Shown in pieces: positions 25,676 to 33,878 of a stretch of 64,000 nucleotides of DNA. The stretch spans positions 275,920 to 339,919 of the forward strand of contig NZ_LT904903.1 of the NCBI RefSeq assembly GCF_900199725.1. The letters are read 5' to 3'. A program made the position numbers and the translations under genes. The stretch comes from Cytobacillus massiliigabonensis (GTDB lineage Bacteria; Bacillota; Bacilli; Bacillales; Cytobacillaceae). The notes under the pieces were generated by a model, which did not search any database, was not told where the DNA came from, and worked only from the letters and a program-made list of their open reading frames with translations. Each line of letters opens with the position of its first letter. Position 1 is the first letter of the stretch.

Positions 25676-26599
25676 TTATAAAACTTTTATATTAAGTGGA
25701 TACAGATATGGTTTTGCTGGTTCATTAATCTTCTTCCAATCGGTAATTTTAATAATAGGCAGCTCATTTCCGGCATAAGTCGTTACATCTAAAACACCTG
25801 TTGCTTCTATCCACGTATCTTCTTCAATTGAAGCGGCCTCAGAGAACTCCGAAAGAAAGCCAATGATACTTGCATCTGCGACACAGTGGGTGATTAAAAA
25901 CCTGGATAACACTAGCTGGTTTTGTTCAAAGCCCTCCTCTTTGTAGACATAACCTGTTAAAGTAATGTTTCTTCCTTTATATCGATTGACATCAAGGCTG
26001 ATTTCTTCATAGTAGGGGGAAAATACATAGTCATTCATCTCAATGTTAGCGCTTTGTTCAAGGTTTTGTACTAGCTTGTCATACTCCTCTTGAGAGACTT
26101 CTTCAGGAAAATCAAAAGTTGATTGGTCGGTAGAATGTTCAATAGGCTCTGAAGGATCAGCTTGTTCAGCCGGATTGGAATTAGTCTCCTCTTTTTTCTG
26201 AACAGATTGTTTTTGATTTGATAGGATAGCCATGTCGCCTTTTTTATCGATAATTGATGCATCAAGTACTTTGGGTGGCAAGAGGAATCCGGTAATCAGC
26301 GGGAATATTAATATCCCATAGGAGAGGAGCTTCTTTGTATTAAAATTGGAATCTCCGTGATCGTGAGTACATGCATGATCATCATGATGACAATGATGTC
26401 CTTGCTCTTTAACTGTCCAAATTCTAGTCAGTTGAATGAAAAACAAAATTAAAAATAGAACGGAAGCAGATTGGTTTAATAACTCATATTTAGGATTAAT
26501 ATACTTCGTCAAATCCCCGGTAAAGTGCATTTTGAAGAGCATGGCAGAAAAGGCAAACAATATGAGTGCTCTTGCAGCTTGCTGAAAATTGAATTTCAC
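25676..26599 (-). CDS. YcgQ-like TIGR03943 family protein
   Basis: 307 aa. The N-terminal third is membrane embedded (about four helices) with a His/Cys-rich cytosolic or external loop HHCHHDDHACTHDHGD near residues 68-83 that could bind metal. The C-terminal domain (about 165-307) is soluble and contains GRNITLTGYVYKEEG and a C-V-A-D-A segment typical of TIGR03943. It follows the YcgR-like permease by 12 nt and is its probable partner. Function of the pair is not established; a zinc link is inferred from context. Confidence 0.85.
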   Translation of the reverse strand: MKFNFQQAARALILFAFSAMLFKMHFTGDLTKYINPKYELLNQSASVLFLILFFIQLTRIWTVKEQGHHCHHDDHACTHDHGDSNFNTKKLLSYGILIFPLITGFLLPPKVLDASIIDKKGDMAILSNQKQSVQKKEETNSNPAEQADPSEPIEHSTDQSTFDFPEEVSQEEYDKLVQNLEQSANIEMNDYVFSPYYEEISLDVNRYKGRNITLTGYVYKEEGFEQNQLVLSRFLITHCVADASIIGFLSEFSEAASIEEDTWIEATGVLDVTTYAGNELPIIKITDWKKINEPAKPYLYPLNIKVL

Positions 26600-26611
26600 T
26601 TCTCCTCCTCC

Positions 26612-27616
26612 TTATATATAGCTGCTCAGTAGTAAAAGGACAATGAATATAATTGATGCGACCAACGCTAGTACACTCATAACAAATTTAAATCGAAAGA
26701 CGCTAAGCATCATGATTGTATTTTTAAAATCAATCATTGGACCAAAAATTAAGAAGCCTAGAATAGAAGCTGTTGGGAATAGACTGCTAAAGGAAGCCCC
26801 GATAAAGGCATCAGCCTCGGAACAAAGAGATAATACATAGGCTAAGCCCATCATTACTACTAATGAGGCTACCGTTCCATCTCCAGCCTCAATCAGAGCT
26901 TTTGCAGTCATGTATGTTTGTACAAAGGCTGCTAAGAAAGCTCCAATGACTAAGTATTTTCCCATATCAAAAAACTCATCTATCGAATGGGTTAGCATGG
27001 ACCAAAAACGATCTAAAAAAGGCTCCTTTTTTGTATGTGGATGTGAATGGATCGTTTGCTTCTGGGGTGCGATTTTAAATTGATTTCCTTTAAAAAGAAG
27101 GCTGATTACGATAGATATGATAATGGCAATAATAAAACCTAGGCCCATTCTTAATCCTGCAATTTTAAGGTTGTTTCCAAAAGCCATGTATGTAGAGGCG
27201 ATAACGATTGGGTTGATGAGAGGTCCTGTTAGCATAAAGCCCATCGCAGCGTGGATAGGCACTCCTTTGGAGATAAGTCTTCGAACAATAGGGACAATCC
27301 CGCACTCACATGCAGGGAATAATGCTCCTACAATACAGCTCATAAGCACAGCCAGTAATTTATTTTTTGGAATACATTTTTTAATATGTTCTTCTGTTAC
27401 GAAAATTTGTATAATTCCTGCGATAAGAACTCCGATGAGTACAAAAGGTAGTGCTTCTATTAAAATACTCAAAAATATCGTATTCATGTTTAAAAAAGAA
27501 GCTGGGACTTCAAATAGATCTTTTACATTAGAGCCAAATGAAAAGAGAAATAAAGCTAGTCCAATCATAAGAACCCCAGTTATATCTATGATATTAGCAT
27601 GAAAAATGCGTTTCAT
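26612..27616 (-). CDS. YcgR-like permease (DUF318/ArsP-type)
   Basis: 334 aa with about eight or nine helices. FPACECGIVPIVRRLISKGVP near residues 98-118 is the signature of the DUF318 permease family (ArsP, YcgR, YraQ). A cytosolic His-containing loop (HSHPHTKKEP) lies mid-protein. GGAGGAG precedes the ATG. Little room for a separate promoter exists between the upstream znuA terminator and this start, so expression may depend on read-through from the Zur-controlled gene. Substrate unproven. Confidence 0.87.
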   Translation of the reverse strand: MKRIFHANIIDITGVLMIGLALFLFSFGSNVKDLFEVPASFLNMNTIFLSILIEALPFVLIGVLIAGIIQIFVTEEHIKKCIPKNKLLAVLMSCIVGALFPACECGIVPIVRRLISKGVPIHAAMGFMLTGPLINPIVIASTYMAFGNNLKIAGLRMGLGFIIAIIISIVISLLFKGNQFKIAPQKQTIHSHPHTKKEPFLDRFWSMLTHSIDEFFDMGKYLVIGAFLAAFVQTYMTAKALIEAGDGTVASLVVMMGLAYVLSLCSEADAFIGASFSSLFPTASILGFLIFGPMIDFKNTIMMLSVFRFKFVMSVLALVASIIFIVLLLLSSYI

Positions 27617-27631
27617 GATCTCCTCCTATAA

Positions 27632-27673
27632 AAATTCCCCCTTACCATCAATGTGGCAGGAAAGGGGGAATTT
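27632..27673 (-). terminator. Terminator between the znuA-like gene and ycgR
   Basis: Perfect 12-bp stem AAATTCCCCCTT / AAGGGGGAATTT. It lies between the stop of the zinc lipoprotein gene and the ribosome site of ycgR on the same strand, so it may regulate read-through. Confidence 0.85.
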
Positions 27674-27693
27674 ATTCCTTAATTGATCAATCC

Positions 27694-28782
27694 TTAATTG
27701 TTTAATGCCTTCTTAATAGTTTCTAAATTTCTTCGCATTATGCTGAAATAATCATCATTTTGCTTCAAATTCTCTTCAGTAATTGCTTCTAGATTATGAA
27801 GGATAAGAGATTCAGCTCCAATCTCTTTCTGAATAATTTCCGCTACTTTTGTTGAAAGGTTCTGTTCGAAGATCACGTATTGAATTTGATGCTCCTTCGA
27901 CTCTTCAATAATACTTTGCAAGCCTTTCTGTGTAGGCTCCTGTGTTGGAGATAATCCGGCAATAGCAATTTGTTCAATTCCATATCTTTCTTCCCAATAC
28001 CCATAGGCAGCATGAGAAACGAGCAAATACTTAGTTTTCGAGTTCTCAATTGTCGTTTTATATTCTTCGTCAAGCATCTCTAATTCACTTTTTAACTGCT
28101 CGAAATTAGTCGCGAAATCTGATTCATGTTCAGGCATTAATTGGATTAGTGAGTTTTTTATATTAGTAGCTAACTCAATTGATAGAATCGGATCTAGCCA
28201 TACATGGGGATCAAAGTCTCCATGGTGATGATCATGTTCTCCATGCTCATGGTGCTCTTCATCATGGCTATGTTCGTCTTCATCGTGGCTGTGCGCATCT
28301 TCATCATGGCTATGTTCATCTTCATCGTGGCTGTGCGCATCTTCATCATGGCTATGTTCATCTTCCCCCTCATGATCATGCACATGAGTTGATTTTAATA
28401 GATTGATTCCTTCTCCAGCTTTTAGAATGGTAACATCCTCATTCTTCAATGATTCTGTTGCCTTATCTGCAAATCCTTCGATTCCAACTCCTGTATATAT
28501 GAATAAATCAGAATCAGCAAGTGACATCATATCTTTTGTAGAAGGCTCAAAGGAATGAGCATCCACATTTGTCGGGTAAATACTTTTAACGTCAACATAG
28601 TTTCCGCCAATTTTTTTTGTGAAATCTTCTAGCGGATAAATGGTTGTTAAAACCGTTAATTTAGCCTCAGCTTTGTCTGTTTTTTCTTCGTCTGCTTTTT
28701 TTTCTGTTTCTGTGTTTCCGCAGCCTGCAAGAATAAGACTGAATGTAAATAGGCAGGCGAGAAGAGGTTTTTTTAATTTCAT
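27694..28782 (-). CDS. znuA: Zinc ABC transporter substrate-binding lipoprotein (ZnuA/AdcA-like)
   Basis: 362 aa, extracellular zinc-binding lipoprotein of the cluster A-I family. The lipobox ILAGC has Cys21. Metal ligands are in NVDAHSFEP, DPHVWLDP and VSHAAYGYW. A His/Asp/Glu-rich insertion (about residues 130-190) is built from a repeated EDEHSHD/EDAHSHD unit. The start at 28782 follows GGAG by 8 nt. A Zur box lies about 55 nt upstream. No ATPase or permease partner is adjacent, so it must work with an ABC core elsewhere. Confidence 0.93.
   Translation of the reverse strand: MKLKKPLLACLFTFSLILAGCGNTETEKKADEEKTDKAEAKLTVLTTIYPLEDFTKKIGGNYVDVKSIYPTNVDAHSFEPSTKDMMSLADSDLFIYTGVGIEGFADKATESLKNEDVTILKAGEGINLLKSTHVHDHEGEDEHSHDEDAHSHDEDEHSHDEDAHSHDEDEHSHDEEHHEHGEHDHHHGDFDPHVWLDPILSIELATNIKNSLIQLMPEHESDFATNFEQLKSELEMLDEEYKTTIENSKTKYLLVSHAAYGYWEERYGIEQIAIAGLSPTQEPTQKGLQSIIEESKEHQIQYVIFEQNLSTKVAEIIQKEIGAESLILHNLEAITEENLKQNDDYFSIMRRNLETIKKALNN
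28259..28366 (-). repeat. 42-bp tandem repeat in the znuA-like gene
   Basis: About 2.5 nearly identical copies of a 42-bp (14-residue) unit encoding EDEHSHDEDAHSHD. They create the His-rich loop, and copy number may vary between strains. Confidence 0.85.
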
Positions 28783-28836
28783 ATTTGTAACTCCAATCTT
28801 CGTTTTTTTACTAGTATATGAAACTATCAGCGGCAT

Positions 28837-28857
28837 AAATCGTAATTATTACGTTTT
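28837..28857 (-). promoter_or_regulatory. Zur box upstream of the znuA-like gene
   Basis: 21-nt dyad with core TCGTAATTATTACG, a near-perfect match to the Bacillus Zur operator consensus. Confidence 0.9.
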
Positions 28858-28949
28858 ACATTCTAAAGTAAGACTATGAGTTTGTAAATGTTTTTATGCT
28901 TTGTTTCTTTATAAATTTTAGATTTTCATAAATCCACTCAGAATAATAA

Positions 28950-28980
28950 AAAAACGGCAGTTGGATTTCTGCCGTTTTTA
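28950..28980 (-). terminator. Terminator of the ABC-F gene
   Basis: Stem AAAACGGCAG / CTGCCGTTTT with T tracts, directly downstream of the ABC-F stop. Confidence 0.9.
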
Positions 28981-28988
28981 CCTTGTTA

Positions 28989-30554
28989 TTATTGATTAGC
29001 TAATTTTCTCTTTTCAGCCAAAAGCCTCTGAAATTCTAATTCCAACTCATCAGAAGGTTCCATACTAAGGCGGCTTAGTACTTCTGTTATCCTAGTCTCT
29101 ATTAGGAGGAGCTGATCCTCTTTCGTATCATGTGCAGCTTTTGGTGTATAGTTTTTGAATTGCTCGTATGTTCCATCAAACAACTGGATTTCTTGGTTGT
29201 TAATTGTTAAAATCCGTGTGGCGATGCTTTCAATAAATTGCCGATCATGAGAAACAAAAATAACGGTTCCTTCATATTCCTGCAAGAGGGCTTCGAGTGC
29301 TTCCACTGATGGGATGTCAAGAAAGTTTGTTGGCTCGTCTAATATAATTGTATTAATTTCACTGACAAATAATTTAGCGAATGCCACTTTTACTCGTTCT
29401 CCGCCGCTTAGGACACTAACTGGCTTATAGACATCTTCTCTGAAAAAATGCAGCCTCGCTAAGACCGTCCGTATGAAAGTCTCATTCTGTATTGAGGTTG
29501 TATTGACGTTTTCCAGTATTGATTTTTCTGTATTTAAAATATCGATATTTTGACTAAAATAACCGATTTTCATGGAAGGGGAGATCGTTATTCTTTCGTC
29601 GAGATTCATTATTTTTTTCACGAGCGTTGTTTTTCCGCATCCGTTCGGTCCAATGATGGCTAGCTTATCTCCTCCGCGCACATGAAATCCAGCTGTTTTC
29701 CATAGAAGTCTTTGACCGATATAACACGCCGCGTCTTCAACACGCAGGACAATTCGTCCCTTAAAAGTTTCTTCGTTAGGCAAATTCATTTTTATGACAG
29801 GCGCTTCTTTGACTTTTTCAACTTTCTCCAGCTTTTCTAAACGAGTTTCAATCGCCTTTGCCGTTTTTTGCAGTTTCTTTTGCTTATTTGCAAAATAAGG
29901 CTTTGTTTTCCTCGCTTCGATTGAACTGACATTTTTGGGTGTTTTTGTCGCCTTTTCTGCTTTTTTCTCTTTTAAAATTAATGCTTCCTCTAACTGTTTT
30001 TTCTTTTTCTCATATGATTCGTAAGCTTGCTTCTGCTGATGCTGCTCCAATTCCTTCTGCTCCATGTAATCGGAGTAATTGCCTTTGTAAACCTTCAATT
30101 TTCCTTCATCAAGCTCCCAAATAGACGTGCACAAATCATCTAAAAATACCCGGTCGTGTGATACAAGAACAAGTGCACTGTGTGATTTTTTGAATTTCTT
30201 TTCCAGCCATTCAATGTGGCTTGTATCCAAATTTGTTGTTGGTTCATCAGCTAATAAAATAGCTGGGCTTTTTGCGAGTGCAGCATTAATATATTCCTGG
30301 GTCACTTCTCCGCCGCTTTTTGTTGTATCTGTTCTTTTTATCTGCGGTAAAAGCTCGCATATGCCATTCGTAGTGATCGTTCCGTTATCAGGAACTGTTT
30401 TGCCTGCTAAAACCTCTAATAACGTTGTTTTACCACAGCCGTTTCTGCCAACAAGACCAATTCGATCATGTTTTTGGATTTGTATTTTATCAATATCTAA
30501 TAATAAACGGTCTTTAATAAATAATTTGATTTGATTCGCTTCTAATAGCATCAT
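28989..30554 (-). CDS. ABC-F type ribosomal protection protein (Vga/VmlR-like)
   Basis: 521 aa with two ABC cassettes and no membrane segment. Cassette 1 has Walker A GRNGCGKTT, signature SGGE and Walker B ILLADEPTTNLD, with a short distance between them as in Vga/Msr/Vml proteins. The linker of about 185-250 is a charged helical arm that enters the ribosome in antibiotic-resistance ABC-F proteins. Cassette 2 has GPNGCGKTT and LSGGERVK. Members release lincosamides, streptogramin A or pleuromutilins from the ribosome. The long attenuator leader upstream strongly supports drug-inducible resistance; the exact spectrum is unknown. Confidence 0.92.
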   Translation of the reverse strand: MMLLEANQIKLFIKDRLLLDIDKIQIQKHDRIGLVGRNGCGKTTLLEVLAGKTVPDNGTITTNGICELLPQIKRTDTTKSGGEVTQEYINAALAKSPAILLADEPTTNLDTSHIEWLEKKFKKSHSALVLVSHDRVFLDDLCTSIWELDEGKLKVYKGNYSDYMEQKELEQHQQKQAYESYEKKKKQLEEALILKEKKAEKATKTPKNVSSIEARKTKPYFANKQKKLQKTAKAIETRLEKLEKVEKVKEAPVIKMNLPNEETFKGRIVLRVEDAACYIGQRLLWKTAGFHVRGGDKLAIIGPNGCGKTTLVKKIMNLDERITISPSMKIGYFSQNIDILNTEKSILENVNTTSIQNETFIRTVLARLHFFREDVYKPVSVLSGGERVKVAFAKLFVSEINTIILDEPTNFLDIPSVEALEALLQEYEGTVIFVSHDRQFIESIATRILTINNQEIQLFDGTYEQFKNYTPKAAHDTKEDQLLLIETRITEVLSRLSMEPSDELELEFQRLLAEKRKLANQ

Positions 30555-30588
30555 ACAATCATCCCCATTTCATCAAGTGCTTGGAGAC

Positions 30589-30624
30589 AAAAAAAGCCTC
30601 CTATCTGCATTCAGAATAGGAGGC
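30589..30624 (-). terminator. Attenuator terminator in the ABC-F leader
   Basis: On the minus strand, GCCTCCTATT pairs with GATAGGAGGC and is followed by seven U residues, about 35 nt before the ABC-F start. It would stop transcription before the gene unless disrupted. Confidence 0.9.
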
Positions 30625-30781
30625 ATAGAGGTGCACAAAGAGACTTCTCCCTTTGAAAAACCAACTATAGGAAACCTAATCCTATTCTGAAAACCTCGAT
30701 TGAAGACAGTACGAAATAGAGCAGATATCTGCTGACTAAATCAGGTCTTCAATTGATTGCTTTCGAAAAATAGGATTAGAA
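30612..30781 (-). promoter_or_regulatory. Four-segment attenuation leader of the ABC-F gene
   Basis: Segment 1 (30769-30779, CTAATCCTATT) can pair with segment 2 (30675-30689, CAGAATAGGATTAGG). Segment 2 can instead pair perfectly over 10 bp with segment 3 (30612-30621, TCCTATTCTG), the 5' arm of the terminator. Arms AATTGAAGAC / GTCTTCAAT extend the 1:2 stem. A ribosome held on the leader ORF would cover segment 1, free segment 2 and so prevent the terminator. Confidence 0.85.
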
Positions 30782-30787
30782 CTTCAT
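30776..30787 (-). CDS. Three-codon leader ORF (Met-Lys-Phe-stop)
   Basis: ATG AAG TTC TAA, preceded 9 nt upstream by AAAGGGTGA (30797-30805). Its stop codon overlaps segment 1 of the attenuator. A very short leader ORF is expected in ribosome-mediated attenuation of ABC-F genes; a three-codon case in Listeria lmo0919 is known to me from memory. Confidence 0.75.
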   Translation of the reverse strand: MKF

Positions 30788-30854
30788 CTAATTGGGTCAC
30801 CCTTTCGTTTTTTAGTTATTTTTACAATATACAATTAGCTGGTATTTGTCAATT

Positions 30855-30929
30855 GGCTAATAAAGTAGCTGATCTGGCTGATAAACTGCTAAAACTGGCT
30901 GATAAAGCATCAAATTTGGCTGATAAGCA
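30855..30929 (+). repeat. 21-bp tandem repeat (LADK heptads if translated)
   Basis: Three full units and a partial one, each beginning GGCTGATAAA or GGCTAATAAA, with exact 21-bp spacing (30855, 30876, 30897, 30918). In one plus frame they read LANKVAD-LADKLLK-LADKASN-LADKQ. That frame (30757-30960) has no supported start, so I do not call a gene. Confidence 0.75.
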
Positions 30930-31019
30930 AATAGTAATAAAAATCTTAACTAAAAAATAGAGGATTTTTTGACCTTTTCACGAATGGGGTAGTTATAAAT
31001 TTTGAAAAGGAGTGATTAT

Positions 31020-32003
31020 TTGATAAAAAAAGAAAGGAAAAGACCGATCATACTAAAGAAACTAGAAGCACTGGATAGGAGGGTTCCCATACATCATACG
31101 AAGAAGCAAATTGTTACAAGAGAGTTAGCCAAAGTTGAAGCGGGCTTTCGCGGGGAACAAGCACTTAATTATCATTTAACTTTTTTGCCTAAAAAGAATT
31201 ATTTTATTTTGCATGATCTTAGGCTTAGAGATAAAGAAAAGGGTTTCTTTCAGATAGATACGGTTATCCTTACCCCAAAATTTCATCTAGTCCTCGAGGT
31301 TAAAAATATTGCAGGCACTTTATTCTTTGACCAGGAGTTTCATCAATTAATACGCACACTCCCAAATGAGAGCCATACTTTTCCTGACCCGCTATTACAG
31401 ATTAGAAGACAAAAACAACAATTTCAATCATGGTTAGCTCAAAATAAATTTTCTGATGTGCCAGTTATTTCATACGTTATTATTAGTTCTCCTTCTTCCA
31501 CCATTCAAACAATTCCACGGCATTCACACTTGCTGCGAAATGTTATCCACTCTGCTACACTTCCATTAAAAGTTGAAGAACTTGAGAAAAGATATGAACA
31601 TATCCTTTACACGACTCAAGAGATGAACGCGCTTTCCCGGAAGCTAATAAAAATGCATATTCCATATAATCCTGATATTTTATCGCTATTTCAAGTCTGT
31701 AGAGAAGATATTATTAAGGGGGTATATTGTGAGAACTGTCTGTCCTATTTAATTGAAAGAGTTTGGGGATCCTGGCGATGCTTAAATTGTAAATTGATTT
31801 CTAATAAAGCACATATTTCAGCCCTTGAGGATTATTTTTTACTGTTTGGTCCAAATATTACTAATGCAGAGTTACGGTCATTTTTAAAAATTGAATCTGA
31901 ATCTATAGCTAGAGAAATTCTTACTGCTATTTGCGATGAATCCTTAGGAGTAATAAGAATAGGAGTTATATCCTGCCTTTTAGTATTGAGTAAATATGGC
32001 TAA
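31020..32003 (+). CDS. NERD domain protein with C-terminal zinc ribbon
   Basis: 327 aa. The NERD (nuclease-related) domain spans about 30-150: GFRGEQALNYHL, DLRL, FQIDTVILTPKFHLVLEVKN keep the restriction-endonuclease-like D-x(n)-E-x-K pattern. Near residues 235-260, CENCLSYL..WRCLNC is a zinc ribbon, and a helical region follows. The TTG at 31020 is chosen for AAGGAGTGAT upstream. Nuclease activity is plausible but unproven in the family. It is monocistronic. Confidence 0.87.
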   Translation: MIKKERKRPIILKKLEALDRRVPIHHTKKQIVTRELAKVEAGFRGEQALNYHLTFLPKKNYFILHDLRLRDKEKGFFQIDTVILTPKFHLVLEVKNIAGTLFFDQEFHQLIRTLPNESHTFPDPLLQIRRQKQQFQSWLAQNKFSDVPVISYVIISSPSSTIQTIPRHSHLLRNVIHSATLPLKVEELEKRYEHILYTTQEMNALSRKLIKMHIPYNPDILSLFQVCREDIIKGVYCENCLSYLIERVWGSWRCLNCKLISNKAHISALEDYFLLFGPNITNAELRSFLKIESESIAREILTAICDESLGVIRIGVISCLLVLSKYG

Positions 32004-32102
32004 TACCCCATTGGAATTGGTCTAATCCGATATTTCTATTGCTCCATTTCATTAAATAATGTTATTATCTTACATAATATTTGGAAAGAGAGGATGTATA
32101 AG

Positions 32103-32621
32103 ATGTCTTTTGAAAGTGTAAAAGCACATTTAAGGAAATGGAACCGTGAAATGGATATTATGGTGTTTGATACATCAAGTGCAACAGTTGATTTAGCAGC
32201 TGAAGCTATAGGAGTTATTCCTGCACGAATTGCGAAGACTCTTTCATTTCGGGGGGAAGAGGATAAAGCCATTCTTGTTGTGGCTGCTGGGGATGCAAAG
32301 ATTGATAATAAGAAATTTCGCCAGGCATTCCAAATGAAGGCGCGCATGCTATCAGCAGATGAGGTAGTAGAGCAAACTGGACATATGATTGGCGGAGTCT
32401 GTCCGTTTGGATTGGCGAATGATTTGGAGATCTATTTAGATGTCTCAATGAAACGTTTTGAGACTTTATTCCCTGCTTGTGGAAGCACTAACTCGGCAAT
32501 TGAGCTAACGTGTGATGAGATTTATGAATTTTCCTCTGCAAAAGAATGGGTTGATGTTTGTAAAGGCTGGGAGGATACTGATTTCGAAGGTAAAAAGGAA
32601 TATTCCCAAATTAGACATTGA
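32103..32621 (+). CDS. YbaK/EbsC-type aminoacyl-tRNA deacylase
   Basis: 172 aa matching the YbaK/ProX editing fold. AKTLSFRGEEDKAILVVAAGDAKIDNKKFRQAF includes the conserved Lys in the first strand and the GDxxxD/N region, and GGVCPFG is the family's substrate loop. Such proteins hydrolyse misacylated Cys- or Ala-tRNA(Pro). The start at 32103 is favoured by GAGAGG 9 nt upstream over the ATG at 32094. Confidence 0.9.
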   Translation: MSFESVKAHLRKWNREMDIMVFDTSSATVDLAAEAIGVIPARIAKTLSFRGEEDKAILVVAAGDAKIDNKKFRQAFQMKARMLSADEVVEQTGHMIGGVCPFGLANDLEIYLDVSMKRFETLFPACGSTNSAIELTCDEIYEFSSAKEWVDVCKGWEDTDFEGKKEYSQIRH

Positions 32622-32924
32622 GAATGGGGACACGAACTCCAATAGGAATGATAAATTATCGCATAAAAATTCAGAATGATTGAAATAGAAAATCATTTAA
32701 TTGCAGGAAGAGAGGTGAATTATTTATCACTGGGGAAAGTGCAAGAAACAGTAAATCATGCTGTTTTCAGCCATTTTGGGGAAGTAACTCTCGATGTAAT
32801 CTAATAAACCTGCCTGACCATTTATGGTCGGGCATTTTAAAAAATTTCATCGTAAACATTTTCTTCTAAAGGTCTGCTAGTTAGGGAATAGTAGAATGGA
32901 AGACATAAGTTGCAGGTGAAAAAG
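32622..32924. other. Intergenic region with a terminator and no supported gene
   Basis: About 300 nt. A stem TGCCTGACCA / TGGTCGGGCA (32811-32834) with a U tail acts as terminator. A 42-codon frame (32676-32804) has no Shine-Dalgarno and is not called. The promoter for the patatin gene must be in the last 80 nt. Confidence 0.6.
32811..32838 (+). terminator. Terminator before the patatin gene
   Basis: 10-bp stem TGCCTGACCA / TGGTCGGGCA (one G-U) and TTTTA. Confidence 0.8.
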
Positions 32925-33842
32925 ATGAGAATGCTTTGCATTGATGGCGGTGGAATCCGAGGTGTATTTGCCTTAGCTATTTTACAGGCTATAGAGAAAG
33001 AGTATACATGTCCGATTAGTGATTTATTCGATGTTGTAGCCGGAACGAGTACCGGCGCGGTTATAGCAGCATCTGTTGTTTTGAAAAAGCCGATGGACGA
33101 TGTTATGGAAAGCTATCAAGCGTATGGGAAGAAGATTTTTGTCCGGCAGGCAAAGGTTGGTCTTTTTAAAAGTATTTACAGTGATCATTATTTACGTCGC
33201 TTTTTCCGGAAGGCATTTGGAGAAATTACGCTTGCAGATATTAATAAGCCGCTTCTTATTCCTGCTGTTGATGTGACAAACGGGAAGCCTTTTATCCATC
33301 GGTCGAACTACGGACATTTGGAAAATGATGATTTAACGGTTAAGCTGTGGGATGCAATTCTTTCCTCCTGCTCAGCACCGGTTTTTTTTCCGCCTAACAA
33401 TATCAATAATCAGTACTTGTCTATTGATGGAGGATTATGGGCAAATAATCCATCACTCGTTTGTGTGACAGAAGGTATTCATCAATTTAAAAAGGATATA
33501 CGGGAAATTGAAATATTTTCTATTGGTACAGGTATACAGCACATTGATTTTACAATAGGAAAAGATAAATATTGGGGTGCTAAGCACTGGCTCCCATTTC
33601 ACTTTCCTTCTATGAAAATGACACCCAAATTGCTGGATTTGGCTCTGCAATTGTCCTCTGAATCTGTTACGTATCATTGTCATCATCTGCTAGGCAATAA
33701 TTATTTTCGTTTAAATGGGGAATTGGGGGAAGAAATGCCCTTCGATGAAGTGAAATTTATGGATAAACTGATTGAGTTAGGAAACCAGGCTTTTTTGAAT
33801 AAAAGAGATGAAATAATGAATTTTGTGAGTAAAAAAGCCTGA
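32925..33842 (+). CDS. Patatin-like phospholipase
   Basis: 305 aa serine lipid hydrolase. The oxyanion loop DGGGIRG is at residues 7-13, nucleophile Ser42 in GTSTG, and catalytic Asp near 168 in SIDGG. It probably cleaves membrane phospholipid or a lipid-like ester. The ATG at 32925 has AGGTGA 5 nt upstream. Patatins occur as effectors in CBASS anti-phage loci, but no cyclase, sensor or ancillary gene is adjacent here, so a housekeeping enzyme is more likely. Confidence 0.9.
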   Translation: MRMLCIDGGGIRGVFALAILQAIEKEYTCPISDLFDVVAGTSTGAVIAASVVLKKPMDDVMESYQAYGKKIFVRQAKVGLFKSIYSDHYLRRFFRKAFGEITLADINKPLLIPAVDVTNGKPFIHRSNYGHLENDDLTVKLWDAILSSCSAPVFFPPNNINNQYLSIDGGLWANNPSLVCVTEGIHQFKKDIREIEIFSIGTGIQHIDFTIGKDKYWGAKHWLPFHFPSMKMTPKLLDLALQLSSESVTYHCHHLLGNNYFRLNGELGEEMPFDEVKFMDKLIELGNQAFLNKRDEIMNFVSKKA

Positions 33843-33878
33843 CTCCCATGAATAAATGCGGGAATCAGGCTATTTTTT
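33836..33878. terminator. Bidirectional terminator between patatin and MMPL genes
   Basis: Stem AGCCTGACTCCC / GGGAATCAGGCT with one mismatch, A-run before and T-run after; it overlaps the end of both convergent genes. Confidence 0.82.

Noticed and set aside
28259-28366. Regular repeats as a CRISPR array
   Set aside because: They are contiguous coding repeats without spacers and no cas gene is present.
28179-28406. Open frames antisense to or out of frame with the His-rich part of the znuA-like gene
   Set aside because: They are shadows of the 42-bp repeat; the lipoprotein frame is well supported.
30757-30960. 67-codon frame containing the LADK repeats as a gene
   Set aside because: Its start lies within the ABC-F attenuator leader on the other strand and has no ribosome site. 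Kept as a repeat.
32676-32804. 42-codon frame between the YbaK and patatin genes
   Set aside because: No Shine-Dalgarno before the ATG and no recognisable product.
32925-33842. Patatin as effector of a CBASS-type defence system
   Set aside because: No CD-NTase, sensor or ancillary genes occur on either side.
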